64,000 nucleotides of DNA from Perca fluviatilis (Eukaryota; Chordata; Actinopteri; Perciformes; Percidae): NCBI RefSeq assembly GCF_010015445.1, contig NC_053119.1:25211883-25275882 (forward strand), given 5' to 3'. Within the stretch, counting starts at the first letter, position 1; each line of letters starts with the position of its first letter. The notes under the pieces are model-generated. The model was not told the origin of the DNA. It saw only the letters and a list, made by a program, of their open reading frames with translations, and ran no database searches. The position numbers were made by a program, and so were the translations under genes. Positions 48,811-63,484 of this stretch are shown here, piece by piece.

Positions 48811-49760
48811 CAAGGAAAGGCAAGGCAGCTTTATTTGTATAGCACATTTCAGCAACAGGGCAATTCAAAGTGCTTTACATAACAACGATTAAAAAATTAA
48901 AAACATAAAATATGAGAAAAAAAGTTACAGTGCAGTATAAGAAATTAAACATTAAAGAGCAGTTAAAAACAGTTAAAAATATAAAAGCAGATAAATATAC
49001 GAGATTTTAGGCTGCTAGTTTGCTCTGTACACCTAATTGTTGGGGTGGACCTGCTGTTTTCTAGGAGTTTGTTCCAGATATGTGGAGCATAGAAACTGAA
49101 TGCTGCTTCTCCCTGTTTAGTTCTGACTCTGGGGACAGAAAGCAGACCCGTCCCAGACAACCTGAGAGATCTGGGTGATTCATAGTGTAGTAGCAGATCA
49201 GAAATGTATTTTGGCCCTAAACCATTTAGGGATTTATAAACCAGCAAAAGTATTTTGAAATCAATTCTTTGAGGCACTGGAAGCCAGTGTAGAGACTTCA
49301 GAACTGGAGTGATGTGATCCACTTTCTTGGTCTTAGTGAGGACTCAAGCAGCAGCGTTCTGAATCAGCTGCAGCTGTCTGATAGATTTTTTAGGGAGACC
49401 TGTAAAGACACCGTTACAGTAGTCAAGTCTACTGAAGATAAAAGCATGGACAAGTTTTTCCAAATCCTGCTGAGACATAAGTCCTTTAACCCTTGATATA
49501 TTTTTAAGGTGATAATAGGCTGACTTTGTAATTGTCTTAATGTGGCTGTTAAAATTCAGGTCTGAGTCCATGACTACACCCAGATTTCTGGCTTTGTCTG
49601 TTGTTTTTAACATTGTTGTTTGAAGCTGAGCGCTGACTTTTAATCGTTCCTCTTTTGCTCCAAAAACAACCACCTCAGTCTTTTCTTCATTTAATTTAAG
49701 AAAGTTCTGGCACATCTAGTCGTTAATTTGTTCAATGCACTTAGTCAGTTTCTGTATTGT
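48811..49760 (-). pseudogene. 5'-truncated L2/CR1-type LINE, end of reverse transcriptase ORF, with nonsense mutations
   Basis: Reading -, the fragment contains CQNFLKLNEEKTEVVVFGAK, ARNLGVVMDSDLNFNSHI, RLDYCNGVFTGLPKKSIRQL, then HITPVLKSLHWLPVPQRIDF and APHIWNKLLEN: the C-terminal part of a non-LTR retrotransposon polyprotein. Two in-frame stops are visible, TGA at 49346-49344 where the family usually has Arg (a CpG decay) and TAG at 49718-49716 where Trp is expected. The 3' tail GGCAGCTTTATTTGTATAGC (+ strand, about 48826) is a familiar fish LINE end. No endonuclease domain remains. Confidence 0.8.
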
Positions 49761-50227
49761 ATTGGACTATAGTTCCCTGTATAAATAAAGAACATATATA
49801 ACAAATTAGTTTTTGTCTAATTTGATACAACGTACAACTTGTTAGCAAAACTATTTATAAGCTAAAAAGATTTTTGACAAGTGCATACACACGTAGAAAC
49901 TAGGCTACTGTATGTTTTTCACTCTCGTTTAGATATTTTTATTGTCAAATTGTCTATTGGACATCCAATTAATAACAAATGTCCTTCAGGTTAAGGGTAC
50001 AGTGTCCTACTAACTCTTGTTTAAGTTCAACTGGACCACCACCTCGACAATGTGCATATTTCTATTTTTATGCTTGACTCTCGGGGGTCTAAGGACGCGC
50101 CCCTGCGTCACAACGACGCTTTAACAATGTTTCTATTCTAATATTCCTCTATGTAAAATGTAACGGGATTGTCCTGACTGTCTGGTCATAATTGCACCAA
50201 CTGAATGAATGAAACAGACATGAAAAA

Positions 50228-50231
<4 letters not shown>

Positions 50232-50322
<91 letters not shown>
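50232..50322. repeat. (GT)n microsatellite
   Basis: About 91 bp of perfect GT just beyond the inferred slc1a2 3' end. Confidence 0.97.
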
Positions 50323-50325
<3 letters not shown>

Positions 50326-52101
50326 GATGTAAAAATTCACACAGTCAAAAAGGCAGTATTTAGTTATGAATCAACATTTATTAGTTATATTTGTATATGT
50401 ACACCAAAGGTACAACACTTATTGATATGTAGAAACAGCTTTTTTATGTATACCATAGACGGAGGAAAGTATTTATGTCTTTTTTTGTCTTTTTTTTCTC
50501 AATAGTGTATCTCCCCCACACATACGCTCTGCCTTTACATCAGAATTACAACAGCTTTACAAAGAGGGAAGGCCTAGAAAAGTAAGGAAAGCACGTTGTA
50601 GGCAGGAGTGAGACAGGTTATCAGCTCTGTTTAGGAGTTTCGTCAAAAAGACACATTGCAGTAGAAAAGGACAAGTTTGAAGATGTACTGGCTCTTTAAT
50701 TTAAAATACAGTGTCAATCAATTTCCATTACATCAATACCATTTAGCTTAGCAAGTTCCAGTGTGTGTATATAGATTCTGTGAAGAAAGCAAAAAAAGGC
50801 AAGTGGAGTCAAGGCAGTTTACCAAGTGGGATTTCTATAAACCTCCATTATTTTGATGGCACGTCAGCGGTCAAATGTGTGAATATGTGGCATGTAGACA
50901 GGGTAACGCAAAATCTAAAAGATCCAGAATTCCATGTCTTGCAGCTTTAAATGCACTTGCACCAGGTAAACAAGGGTGCCAAAGACTAAAGCCCCTTTTC
51001 TTCATTGAAAAGAAAAAATGCTTCAGATGAGTCACCTGAGGAATGTTGCTTTATACTATTAACAGGCATCTGAATACATCTGTTTGTTCTTTCACTCAAA
51101 TCAACTACTAGGCTGTGTTTGATTCCTCACTCTATCCTACATACAGGACAAATGTGACCTTTTGCTTTGTCTCTCTTTACAGGAATGTTTAGCATAGTAA
51201 TTTTCCACCACCAATATATCTCATGTTGGCCCCCTTTTTTCAAACCAAAAACTTCCCTCGCTCTCTTTCTCTCTCTCTCTCTCTTTCTCACTCTCTTTCT
51301 CTTTGTCATGCAACCAGCGTCTTTGCTTCAGGATCACTGTAATTTCCGGAAATTCTGCATCGCCACTGAACAGAACAATTATATATTTATTTATGTACAA
51401 TGAAAATGAATGCACACTGCTTATATCTTCATGGAACAAACATTCAAAATGCTTACATTAGATAAAAAAAAAAGATATTTATATATTGGTGTGTGACAGG
51501 TAAGTAAAACAACTAGTTAACAGCTATTAGAGAATAAAAAAAAAAACAAGCAATTTATTACACAATTTCCTCTCTATACATTTTGTCTAATCTAATTTTA
51601 CTCAGGACATAGATGATATAATTGTTTTCTAAAGGATTACATTAAAAATGTCACAGCAATGAAACTATATTCCTATATACCATTTCAATGCCTCCAAAAG
51701 AAAACAAAAGGAACAAAAAAAAAAAACATCTGTTACCTACAATATATACACAAAGTGCAAGGAGGCACTTCAAAATATCATGCTTTTAAGATGGTGGTGC
51801 AAAAAAATAATCATTTTTATTTTATCCATGCTTCTAAAACCGTGAGTTTGAACATAATAGTGGTCCAACACTCAATCCCCATCGATGACACTATGGTCTG
51901 CATTGTCTCCTAACTGGAGAGAATTTTTCTTTTCCTGAAGCTCAAAATATCAGGCTCAAAGGGCCCATTAGGGCACCAGTGCTGTGCTCTGCAGCTTGCT
52001 CATTACAGTTAAAAATGTAGTGACCTTCGAGGTTTAAGAGTGTGTCTTTTTATGTGTGCATTTGGCAAAAAAAAATATGAATGTGTGTGCGAGCGTGTGT
52101 T

Positions 52102-52103
<2 letters not shown>

Positions 52104-52153
<50 letters not shown>
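52104..52153. repeat. (GT)n microsatellite
   Basis: About 50 bp, within the probable slc1a2 3' UTR. Confidence 0.95.
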
Positions 52154-52158
<5 letters not shown>

Positions 52159-53773
52159 TTTTTTTTGTGTGTATGGTGTGCGTCAGTCTGTGCGGTGTGT
52201 ACTGCAGAACACCAAGCGTGCTCTATCTTGTATCAAAGCACACGTCTGTTTGCCAAGCTAAATAAAAGCAAAGTAAAAGACGTCTAAAGGACAGAGTGCT
52301 GTGCTAGCTGTTTTGTTAAGTTTCCTAAAGTTACTTTAATTGGCATTTGTTGTTGGCATTCGTCTGAAGTGAACATCTTCAAGGCAAGGTTGTCATTAAG
52401 CACACATGAAAAGAAACAAGACAGGAGAGAAGGACACAATACTGATAAAGAAATCAAATCCACAGCCACATCAGAGAAGTCTCACCTCTCATTCAACAGG
52501 TTCACAAAAAAGATTAACAGCCAGTAGTCCAACTTTGTTTCTGTTTGCAGGTTGTTTTTTTAAGCCATTTGGTTCTATGAGAGGAATATATATATATTCA
52601 TATTACCTGATAGTTGGCAACATTCTGACATAATGCATGTGAAGTGTCCATTGATCTGTTCTGAGTTTCCTTAAAATAAAAAAAAACTATTTGCACCAAT
52701 ATGGACACACAGCTGCAGCATCTAGGGTTTGTAGAAACAGTCTTGAGCTCTGGTGGCTAAAATATATTGTTGTTTACCCTTTTAGGTCTGCCTAAACAAG
52801 AAGCTGGTAAGCCTCCCGAAAGAGTGTGCGATCAGTGATCTGTCTCTGTTTGTGCAAGCCAAGAATCCTTCTGACAGCTGAGCGCTGCACTAGCCTACTT
52901 CTTCCTGTGTTTCTTTTTCTTTCTATTATTTATGTTTCTGTTTCTGTCAGTAATAACTGGGTCTGTGCTTCCAGAGAGTATGCAGAAGGATCGAGCATCA
53001 TTCAATCACTGGAATGTCTGAAATAGTGTAGTCTAGGTGTATGCTTCCTTGTATGTGCTAGGAAACGTCCCTCTCCAGCATATTATCGTATTATAAAATG
53101 ACTGTCTTTCAACAAAGACCTTTGCTGTTAACTGTCACCATTTTCATAGTCAACGCTTTCAAAAGTTGTGCTGTTTAGGAGGCCATTGTTTTGAAGCTCT
53201 ATAGTGAGCAAGTAAACATTTTAGGATTATTTTTGTTCTGTAAAAGAGTAAACATGCCTGAGTGTCTTCTGCTGTACTTATGTATGTAAATGAAAACACC
53301 ATTTACATTTTAAACTTGGAACACGATCAGTGTCGACACGGAACGACTGGAATGTGCATGAACATTGTAAACACTGGCTTTAATTGTGCTCTGTCACTCT
53401 GTTTGTGCTCTATATAATCTCTTTTTTGTGCTACAAATTATTCAGATTTGTCAATTATGTATTATTGTTTACTTTTACAATAATCATTTTGGCGCAGATG
53501 TTCTTTTAATTTCATTGGCATCGAAGTTCTTTTTTGGAGGAAGGGAGAGTATACAGTTTCATATTTCGGACAGTGGTTTTCTTAGCTTTTAGGCTTCCTC
53601 GGAAAATGTGGTATATGCCAGCTGCTGTGGCAGCCAGTTTATGGACATCAATGTAAGAAAACTGAAAAATGTGTTGTGAGTGACGTCATGGAGGCAGTTC
53701 AAGGGCCTCTGTGAGTTGATTGATTTTCTGCCTGTTTGGTCCCTATAATTGACTTGGTCATGTTCTTAACCCC

Positions 53774-53776
<3 letters not shown>

Positions 53777-53841
<65 letters not shown>

Positions 53842-53842
53842 G
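53777..53842. repeat. (CT)n-(CA)n compound microsatellite
   Basis: About 54 bp CT followed by a short CA run, within the probable slc1a2 3' UTR. Confidence 0.97.
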
Positions 53843-54778
53843 ACACACACGCAAACAAGTTTTATATCTCACTCCACAGGTGACACAAAGAAAACAAAGT
53901 CCCTTTCCTTTACAGTAGACAACAAAAGGAAAACCAAAGGGGGATAAAAATGGCGTCCATGGTATGATTTGTGCTTTATAATTCCACTGTGACTGTGCTT
54001 TTATGTTTTGAGGCTCAGTGTGGTTATACTGTTCATTACTGTTCTCCCTGCCTCCTACCTTCATCAGTTTGCTGGACCTCAGGGCTAGGGTAATACAGGG
54101 CAAATGCAGTCAGATGCATTTTAAAGTCTCTGACAGTTTGAGAATCAAAAGTGATGTTCTTAGATGAGAGACTGAGCTGACAAGGAAAAGAAGTGGCTTG
54201 ATGCACACATGTTGATGGTACTGACCGTGATATAAAGCAGGGAGGTTCAGTTCAAACATTACGTTGGTTGTCATGATTAATGCTTTAACTCCCACTCATC
54301 CTCTGGCATTAGAATAATGAATCGCCCGGATGAAAGATGGAAGATGATCTCAGTGCATCCCATGTTACACAGACACTTCTTCTCTCATCTTAATACCTTC
54401 TCTTATAAATGGAGAACCCTGATGTATTGCTAGGAATAGCTTATCTAACATTTTTTCTCTTCCTTCCCTCCCCAAGCCTTGAAGTATGTTGTGCAAGTAT
54501 CTGCTATGCGGACATAATGTACTCTAACAGGTAAAGTATGCCTCTGTTATCATTTCACGGTTAAGTGAATTAGTATTATATATCAGTCAGATAGACAGTT
54601 ACAAAAACCTTTATAGGGACTAATAAAAAAGAAAAGAAAAAGAAAACTAAACTACATTTAAAAAAAACAACAACAATTTTAGTAGTTCTGTTCGTGTGAC
54701 TTTTTTTCATTCACTCTTTTTTTATCACCAGATAGGAAAGCTTGTGGAGCCCAGGAGCAGGGGATCTCTGTGCTGCCA

Positions 54779-54850
54779 TTATTCATGTTTCCATGGTCCC
54801 TCCTCAACAAGCGTGCACTCCGCAGCAGAGCCGTTAGTGGCTGAGGTTAC
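54779..54850 (-). CDS. slc1a2: slc1a2 last exon: GLT-1a tail
   Basis: The acceptor on - is CTGCTTACAG (54860-54851); the exon codes VTSATNGSAAECTLVEEGPW-KHE and stops TAA at 54781-54779. It joins phase 0 to DECK and aligns with the mammalian GLT-1a tail ([23 protein letters not shown]) in nearly every position. It lies 2.4 kb downstream of the preceding exon. Confidence 0.92.
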   Translation of the reverse strand, partial: VTSATNGSAAECTLVEEGPWKHE

Positions 54851-57230
54851 CTGTAAGCAGTTAGCAGGACAATCTAAACAGTTGATCCAAGGCACAGACC
54901 AAAAAAAACACAGTTCATTCATTATTAAACTTTGGATCAAAAGTAACACTGCATTGTTGATCCAGTGCTCCCACTTACGGTTTAGCCAAGCAATCCGGCA
55001 ATTGGTCAATCAGGCTTACAAAGCTTATAAAGCATTGTTGACTATTATTTGTTGCTTGTTATGCCATCAAAAAAGCTACTTTACCAATCAATTCTGCTAT
55101 GTCGTGGTTTTCAGAGTCATAGGTTGAGGTAAACCTTTCAGATAACACACATGACTGTAAACATTTTATAACTGTAAAGCCAGGATACCATTTATGACAT
55201 TGAAATTTTTTTCTGTAATTGCGGGTACTTTGGCAATTAAAACACTGCCTCTTATTTATCATGTTATTTTGCTAAATACAAAAAAACTATGGGGGAATAC
55301 TGGAACTTCTGTACGAACACTGATGATTGTGCTTATGGTTGTCCTAATGGTGGAATTTCCTTTATTGACCTGGGAACAGATCACATTATTTATGATATCC
55401 AAAAACCCAACAGGCAGTAAAAAACAATACTTGCAAAATAGATGGATTACATTGAAAACAAGGCACACACACTACTGAATGAATGCATTGTTAGGTTTGA
55501 GCTATTTTGCAAGCTCTCTACAGTGGTTTGCGTTTTTGAGAAAAGGGTTAGAAACGTGAGTCATACTACTTACAGGCAAAACAGAACAGAAAACAGAAAG
55601 TCATGGTGAATACTGGAAATCGCAAGCTTTTGTGTCACATTTAGATATAAATGTCCGTTAATAAATAGAAATTTAGAAAGGAGGATATAACTTTTGACTA
55701 TGGACAGATTACTCGTGTGACAGGCTGCCAACGTTGCTAGGCAACACCTTTCATCCTTTAATAAATGAGTAGGTTCATCAGTAGACCTTTTCCGCCAGGG
55801 TGTGTGTGTGTGTGTGTGTGTCAGGGAACAAGCACTCTGAACTCCCTTATATTATTCTAAAAGCCTGCACTACATTCAAAGATGGGATTCAAAGCACATT
55901 ATGTTTTACATTACGGGAGCTACTTCACAGCTTTCAATTTCACAACACAGTTCTCACAATGGGCAAAAATAGCTGGTGTCAAAATTAAAAAAAAACTAAC
56001 TGGGAATGACTCACTGACAGCGTGTAGACATGTATATATATATATGTAGGGAATGTATGAACTGCTAATTAGCTGTAACACTTTCCCTCTCATTTAAAAT
56101 CCTACATAGAAGGGTGAACCTTTGTAAATAAAACTCAATCAATTAAAATCACCTACATTTTAAAATAAAACAGAAGTTACCACACTGGACATTAAACTGA
56201 ACAAAAGGAAAATTATTGAAAACTATTATACAAAAGGGAAAACATTACTTTATCGAGGCGTTTTGTTTTTTGGAAAACGGATATAGTGTGAACTTTTGAT
56301 AGATGAGAGGGCTGCTAAATAATTCCTCAGGGTCATGATGAGGATTATCTTGCTCTGCCTTTCAAATGAGAGAGCCAATCCCCGACAGGTCACAGTCATC
56401 AGATCCGGCTAACTATAGAGCAATATTCCTCATTTGCACGCACTGAACTGTAATGGGAAAAATTACATTTAAGCATAATTCCTTATATTTGTATGTTTTT
56501 TTGTACTTTAATTCTCTCACAAATGCTGTAATAGTTTATCTCATTTCCCACATGTAGATTTTGATTCTAACTTTGTGAGACATCCAGTCTGGAACATGAT
56601 GTGAGCACTGTTTGTCTGAACAGATAGGGGCTACAAGGTCACCCTAAAACTATCTCTAGTTTTCCCATGCCAGTTAAGATGTAACTGGGGGGGTGAAAGT
56701 CGTACAGGGAGGAGGAGGTGAGATGGCTCCGAGATGTCTCTTGTGTTTTTCCTGATTGTCTTCATGTGTATCAGATTGCCTGTAAAAATTGTAGCGTCAT
56801 AATTAGCCAAGTGCGTGTGTGCTGTCACTCTGAAAATGCATATAAGCCTAGTGTTCTGTTCACTCATTTGAGGACCTGACTCCACACTGGGCTGCTGTGC
56901 CTTTTGTGAAATCATGTTGCTCCTATGCAAATATATAAATTTTTTAATAAAATACAAAAACCTAAACTTGGTTTAGTTTCAACTGTCTTATTTGTTTCAC
57001 TTTACTAAAACTCTTCCCCTGCTGCAACAGGAAACTTCCATTACATAACTTAAATCATTTTGTTTTTAGTTTGTGTAATTAAAAAAAAACTTTTGGCAAG
57101 AGCGCTTAACATTTTTGGATGTTCGTTCAACACAAAAGCTGCTATTCCAGAAAAAGAAAATACATATGTACACATGCATCTGTTGTTCATCAAGCAAACG
57201 TGCAGGGTGAGCATGCAACAACAAAGAGGG
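54851..57230 (-). other. slc1a2: slc1a2 last intron
   Basis: Between the GLT-1b tail and the GLT-1a exon. Contains a short TG run at 55800-55820 and a short TA run at 56032-56044. No other exon or element recognised. Confidence 0.7.
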
Positions 57231-57269
57231 TCATATAGAAGTCTCTATGTCCGAAAGCATTAATTGTAC
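57231..57269 (-). CDS. slc1a2: slc1a2 alternative GLT-1b-like tail by donor read-through
   Basis: When the GTACAA donor is not used, the frame runs on for [12 protein letters not shown] and stops at TGA (57233-57231). Mammalian GLT-1b (GLT-1v) arises in the same way after DECK and ends in DIETCI, a PDZ ligand bound by PICK1. Here ETSI is also a class I PDZ ligand (Thr at -2, Ile at 0). A variant ATTAAA on - at 56948-56943 could end this transcript. Confidence 0.7.
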   Translation of the reverse strand, partial: VQLMLSDIETSI

Positions 57270-57546
57270 CTTGCATTCATCTACTACGACAGAATTGTTA
57301 GCAGTGGGGGTAGCGGTAGAGGTTGTGCTAGCGGTAGCGGTAGAGGTTAAGACGCACTGGTTGGAATTGTTTTCGCGGTGGTTCTTCATGTCATCGTAAT
57401 AAGACTGGGTCTTCGTCATCATTTCAATGTCGTCGGATTTGGCCGCGTGTGCGTCCAGCTCCTCAAGCTCAGCCTTGGAGAGGTGGTACACGATGCCTGC
57501 ACCGTAGGAGTCACCCACCACGTTCACCGATGTCCTGAATCGATCC
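57270..57546 (-). CDS. slc1a2: slc1a2 exon: TM8 and cytoplasmic C-tail (common part)
   Basis: The acceptor is TTTCTCTCCTCAG at 57547 and the donor is TGCAAG|GTACAA at 57270/57269 (phase 0). It reads [60 protein letters not shown], then a Thr/Ala/Ser insertion ([19 protein letters not shown]) and SVVVDECK. The insertion is coded by an imperfect 24-bp duplication and has no counterpart in mammalian EAAT2. Confidence 0.96.
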
Positions 57547-57703
57547 CTGAGGAGAGAGAAACCAGGATAAAAAGATGGTTTGCTACACTTCAAATCATCA
57601 ACCGAGGAAACCATACGAGGTGGGTTTTCCAGATGCATGAAAAACAAAAAACTAATGTAGAAGCAAAGGGAACAAACTATATGTTTTTATCTTGTCAAAC
57701 TCA

Positions 57704-57961
<258 letters not shown>

Positions 57962-58620
57962 CTACAGATGGAGACATTTATTCTCTACGACACTAGTATG
58001 GAGAGCAGTAGCTGAAGAGCCCCAGAGTGGGTCCTCCATCGCACATGAAAAGAGGTTTAAATGTGACAGACAGGATGTTTTATTTGAGGGTTTCGTTAAT
58101 TGATGTGCCCTGTAAATGTCAAGCTTAAGTTTGTCCATCATTGACTCACTCTATTAACAGAAAGATAGTTACAGATACTTGGCTGGTCTTGGTCGTCCTG
58201 CTTAGCATGAGGCACGACACTGGCACATGTTGTAGCTTCCTCCTGGTGGTTTATTTTCTCCACTGAAAATGTCTTCTCTGAAGTTGCTTCTTTGAGCCAC
58301 AGAGGCTGTTTGTTTCACTGTTAAACTCCTGTACACGGCTGCCGTGTTTGTCCTGATTTATTAAGAGCTAACTGTGTATCATAAGGGCTCCATTCAAACC
58401 TTTTAATAGTGGGAATTACAATTATTACTGCTGTTTATGTTACTGGTAAGAATAGCTTTTCTTGAACCACAGTCTGACTCTGTGCAGTCAAATTTGTGTC
58501 CATTTAAGAAGCCTTTTTTCATACAGGGATTGTTGAAATGTATTGGAAGGTTTCAGCATTTCACTACATGATATTGATATTTCATACATAGGCTTTTAGC
58601 AGCGCAAATGACATCGACTA

Positions 58621-58950
<330 letters not shown>

Positions 58951-58955
58951 CTAAC

Positions 58956-59189
58956 CTGGAGGCTGTCCCCAGGGCAGTGATCCAGGCCTGGAAGATGCCC
59001 AGGAAGAAGGTGAAGGGATTTTTTCTGACAATAGCAAAGTAGATGGCGGGCAGGAAGATTGCTCCGTGGATGATGAGGCCAATAATCACAGTAACCATGT
59101 ACATACCCAGCTGCCTGCCCACCACCTCCAGGTCCTTGATGGAGATGATCTTACCACAGATGAGACAGGCAATACCAAAGGGAGAGTAC
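58956..59189 (-). CDS. slc1a2: slc1a2 exon: TM6 and hairpin 1 start
   Basis: The acceptor is CATCTCGTCAG at 59190 and the donor is TCCAG|GTTAGC (phase 2). It reads [40 protein letters not shown] and [21 protein letters not shown]. The hairpin-1 serine motif is completed by the next exon. Confidence 0.97.
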
Positions 59190-59366
59190 CTGACGAGATG
59201 AAAAAGCTTTAGTTAATAGCTACTTTAAATACAGAAGACACAGACTTTGCCAAGACACAAATTGTGTTTCACATAGCTTGATCTTCTCAAATGCTGTAAT
59301 GACTGGAGAAATAACTTGGCATTAACAGTTATTTCTGACCCAATGAGATTCTTTAGTGATACTAAC

Positions 59367-59493
59367 CACATGATACAGATGACAAGTTTCATCACAATCT
59401 CATTGAGGATACTGAAGAATTCAAGCATGAGTCTGGCCTTCTCTCCCATCTTGCCCATGCAGATGCCAAATGCAATAAAGAAACCAATCAGAC
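59367..59493 (-). CDS. slc1a2: slc1a2 exon: TM4c-TM5
   Basis: The acceptor is TTTTCTGTCACAG at 59494 and the donor is ATGTG|GTTAGT (phase 2). It encodes [20 protein letters not shown] and [22 protein letters not shown]; the Trp codon is split by the intron. Differences from mammals are conservative. Confidence 0.96.
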
Positions 59494-59649
59494 CTGTGAC
59501 AGAAAATCATAAATGTATCAAACTTTGAAATACCAGTGTGGACAGGTGAGAGGACTACCACATGAGGGGATTATTTTTAGGAGATGAAAAGTTTTACATT
59601 TACATCCAAAAAACACTCAGTTTGTTCAGATGTTTGCTACTGTGAAACT

Positions 59650-59955
59650 CTGTAAATATTGCTTTTATGTTTAGCCATGCTAACAGCAATGCTGGTTGGT
59701 TGGTCCACCACTTTGGGCTAAGCTTAAAATATCTGAACTACTGGATGAATTGCCATGACATTTGGTGCTAATAAGCTAATGTTAGCAAGCTAACATGCTA
59801 AACTAAGATGGTGAACATGCAAAGCATTATCCCTTTTAAACATCAGCATGTTAGCACTGTCATTGTGAGCATGTAAGCATGCTTATATTAGCATTTAGCT
59901 TAAAGCACCGCTGTGCCTAAGTACAGCCTCACAGAACCGCTAGCAGCTTAGTCTT
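59650..59955. repeat. dispersed 'GCTAACATGCTAA' repeat, copy 3
   Basis: GATGAATTGCCATGACATTTGG, GCTAACATGCTAAACTAAGATGG, CATCAGCATGTTAGCACTG and CACCGCTGTGCCTAAGTACAGCC occur in the order of the family seen at 14550 and 31270. Intronic, between slc1a2 exons. Confidence 0.7.
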
Positions 59956-60006
59956 GTTCAATGTTAATTGTACATACACTGTACGTGTTTTCGGATGGTT
60001 ACATAC

Positions 60007-60154
60007 CCAGAACATTCATGCCACTTTTGAACTGCAGGGACTTTTTGACAATGAACTGAGGATCCTTGGTAATGTTAGCCACCAGTCCCTCCATGGTGGT
60101 GGCATTGACATCCTCCTCAATGACCACCTCTACCTTCTTTGTGACGGTCTGGAT
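60007..60154 (-). CDS. slc1a2: slc1a2 exon: glycosylated TM4 loop
   Basis: The acceptor is CTTTAACTCAG at 60155 and the donor is CTGG|GTATGT (phase 1). It reads IQTVTKKVEVVIEEDVNATT, MEGLVANITKDPQFIVKKSL, QFKSGMNVL. Two N-glycosylation sequons (NAT, NIT) sit in the extracellular loop, the least conserved part of the family. Confidence 0.95.
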
Positions 60155-60561
60155 CTGAGTTAAAGGAAGAAATTATACTAGTTATGAGTTTGATGACCTG
60201 GCTACTGGAATCAGATATGAGGTTCCATGTTTCCCAATGGCACCTTCTGTTTGAAAATCATGTTTCCAAATTTGCGTCTTCACAATCCATTGTACATTTA
60301 GATTTCTCTGTTAATAAACCATAAACTATATTAAGTCAGTCAAAGGATTCTTTTTCTGTACAAACCTACCTATTTCCAGACATACAGGCTTGTGAGTCTC
60401 TCTAACTAGATATTGGGCTACACATGATATTCCATATTAAGTGATGCCAGTCATCCAAGACTAACAGTGACTTTCAGATATCACATACTTTCTAAGCATC
60501 TAGCACCTGAACTGCAGCATTACATCATATCTATTAACTTGTTATCTTCATCCTCCATTAC

Positions 60562-60812
60562 CTGTTGGAAACAGGCCTGCACCAGGTTCTCTGGGAATAA
60601 GTTCCTGATCAGATCAAAGAAGGCATCTAAGCTGGACACTTCATCGTTTTTCTCGCCCTCGCCCAGATTCTCCTTCAGTTTGGGGTTGCCAGGGTGGATG
60701 ACTAACACCAGGATGACTCCCAAGACAGCAGCAATAACAGTGGTGGTCATGTAGTAGACCATAGCTCTGGTGCCAAGGCGACCGCTGGATTTGGCATCCA
60801 AACCGGCCAGAC
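60562..60812 (-). CDS. slc1a2: slc1a2 exon: TM3 to TM4
   Basis: The acceptor is TTTTGTCTGCAG at 60813 and the donor is CAACAG|GTAATG (phase 0). It encodes [40 protein letters not shown] and [29 protein letters not shown]. Intracellular loop and TM3/TM4a of the scaffold domain. Confidence 0.97.
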
Positions 60813-61166
60813 CTGCAGACAAAACAAGCAAGATTGTATTTACCTGGTAATTACTTGGACTTATTGAATGGAAATGTTGACCTAATACTGCGGGCCATGA
60901 AGGCTGGATGCAAAGACCATTGGGGGCTTGCGTTATGGTGTATTTTATAAAATACTGTCAATTATGGTTTTCAGAATCAGAATTACAGAAATTACAGTTT
61001 TTTTCCTTGTGTCTATTTTTAGTATTACAGCAGTGAAAAATTTATTTATTTTCCCTTGTAATCAAACTCAACTGCACATGTGCTGCAATGCTAACACAGC
61101 AGCAAAATGTTTAAAATATCTGATATTCTTGTAATAATATATGTATTTGCAATTAGTAATTAGTCA

Positions 61167-63344
<2,178 letters not shown>

Positions 63345-63484
63345 CGAGGATGGTGAGTGTGAGCAGAAGGTTCTTGAACATCTTGGAGCAGATGTTGGCA
63401 CATTTGGACTGAGGCCTGGCCTCAATGGGCTCCAGGTGACTCTCGTGCATCCTCACCTCAACTTGTTTAGGCATACTGTTGGCA
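63345..63484 (-). CDS. slc1a2: slc1a2 coding exon 2: N-terminus and TM1
   Basis: The acceptor on - is TCTGTCACAG at 63486-63485 and the donor is CTCG|GTAAGT at 63345/63344. The first base closes a codon from exon 1; then ANSMPKQVEVRMHESHLEPI and KMFKNLLLTLTIL. The internal Met could serve as an alternative start, but mammalian proteins have a short upstream exon, so the gene is taken as continuing right of the window. Confidence 0.93.

Larger units (their letters stand above)
50360..54778 (-). other. slc1a2: probable long 3' UTR of slc1a2 (GLT-1a form)
   Basis: After the GLT-1a stop codon (54781-54779) no further exon is recognised on -. The first good AATAAA on - followed by a TG-rich element is at 50382-50377 (ACTGTGTGAATTTTT downstream). 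SLC1A2 transcripts in mammals have multi-kilobase 3' UTRs, so about 4.4 kb is plausible. It would contain the (GT) tract at 52104 and the (CT)(CA) tract at 53777. The end is inferred. Confidence 0.35.
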
